From the IMG/VR virus record IMGVR_UViG_3300017989_000446, positions 1 to 23,613 of that record: a stretch of 23,613 bases of DNA; one strand, 5' to 3'. Both the position numbers and the translations under genes were made by a program. Shown in pieces: positions 23,536 to 23,613 of the stretch; within the stretch, counting starts at the first letter, position 1, and each line of letters starts with the position of its first letter. Source of the stretch: a virus. The notes below the pieces were generated by a model. The model was not told the DNA's origin, ran no database searches, and saw only the letters and a list, made by a program, of their open reading frames with translations.

Positions 23536-23613
23536 TTAGCGTGTAAGATACTGATATTACCTACAGAACGTGCCTAAAACCGTTATGTAGAGGAAGCGAT
23601 CGCGCTGCCCGTA

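Larger units (their letters stand above)
22949..23613. other. Gene-free control region
   Basis: No protein gene longer than about 25 codons with a ribosome site is visible in these 665 bases. The region holds a 13-bp inverted repeat, a palindrome, a 20-bp tandem repeat, four CATGAGTGG boxes, an AT-rich tract and a LexA-like box. It probably separates leftward and rightward transcription and may include an origin. Confidence 0.7.

Noticed and set aside
23197-23592. Short plus-strand frames all starting ATGAGTGGAG
   Set aside because: The shared start is simply the repeated box; the frames have 9 to 24 codons, differ afterwards and lack ribosome sites.

Overview
The window is a piece of a tailed (siphovirus-like) bacteriophage or prophage genome. 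Every gene I can support lies on the minus strand, so transcription runs from the right end to the left. Genes are tightly packed, commonly overlapping as ATGA or TAATG, with Shine-Dalgarno sites of the GGAGG, AAGGAG or GGGGG type. This points to a bacterial host. An Escherichia-type LexA box (CTGT-N8-ACAG) at the right edge and two tail-module proteins with Sec signal peptides would suit a Gram-negative host, but the sequence does not name one. No integrase, repressor, replication or clear lysis gene is present, so the genome continues beyond both ends.

Layout in order of transcription: (1) 22884-23613 is a gene-free control region with three direct CATGAGTGGAG boxes, one inverted box, a 20-bp tandem repeat, a 13-bp inverted repeat, an AT-rich tract, a rightward TATAAT inside a LexA-like box, and a leftward TTGACA-N17-TATATT promoter whose spacer carries an inverted-repeat operator. 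(2) 21123-22883 holds small early or accessory genes and an HNH/AP2 endonuclease. (3) 18316-21126 is the packaging module: small terminase, a tRNA 3'-half-like element, a 45-residue zinc-ribbon gene, a two-helix membrane protein, and a lambda gpA-type large terminase whose conserved N-terminus extends past any ordinary start codon. (4) 17203-18323 is a block of five small genes of mostly unknown function. (5) 17042-17202 is a non-coding gap with five GCTATTT boxes spaced 11-12 bp apart, upstream of a possible late promoter. (6) 11361-17041 is the head module: DUF6148-type connector, lambda-type portal, ClpP-like protease with a nested scaffold start, decoration-like protein, Mu gpT-like capsid protein, and connectors. 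(7) 1-11348 is the tail module: tube, two-part tail chaperone with a -1 frameshift signal, tape measure, hub/tip proteins, a single-helix membrane protein, and two secreted-looking beta-rich proteins. The last of these is cut by the left window edge.

The structural genes are mosaic: lambda-type terminase and portal sit with a Mu gpT-type capsid. The best-supported unusual signals are the chaperone frameshift, which completes a zinc-ribbon-like CxxC pair, the nested scaffold start, the missing start codon of the large terminase, the tRNA-like element in the packaging module, and the two repeat arrays.
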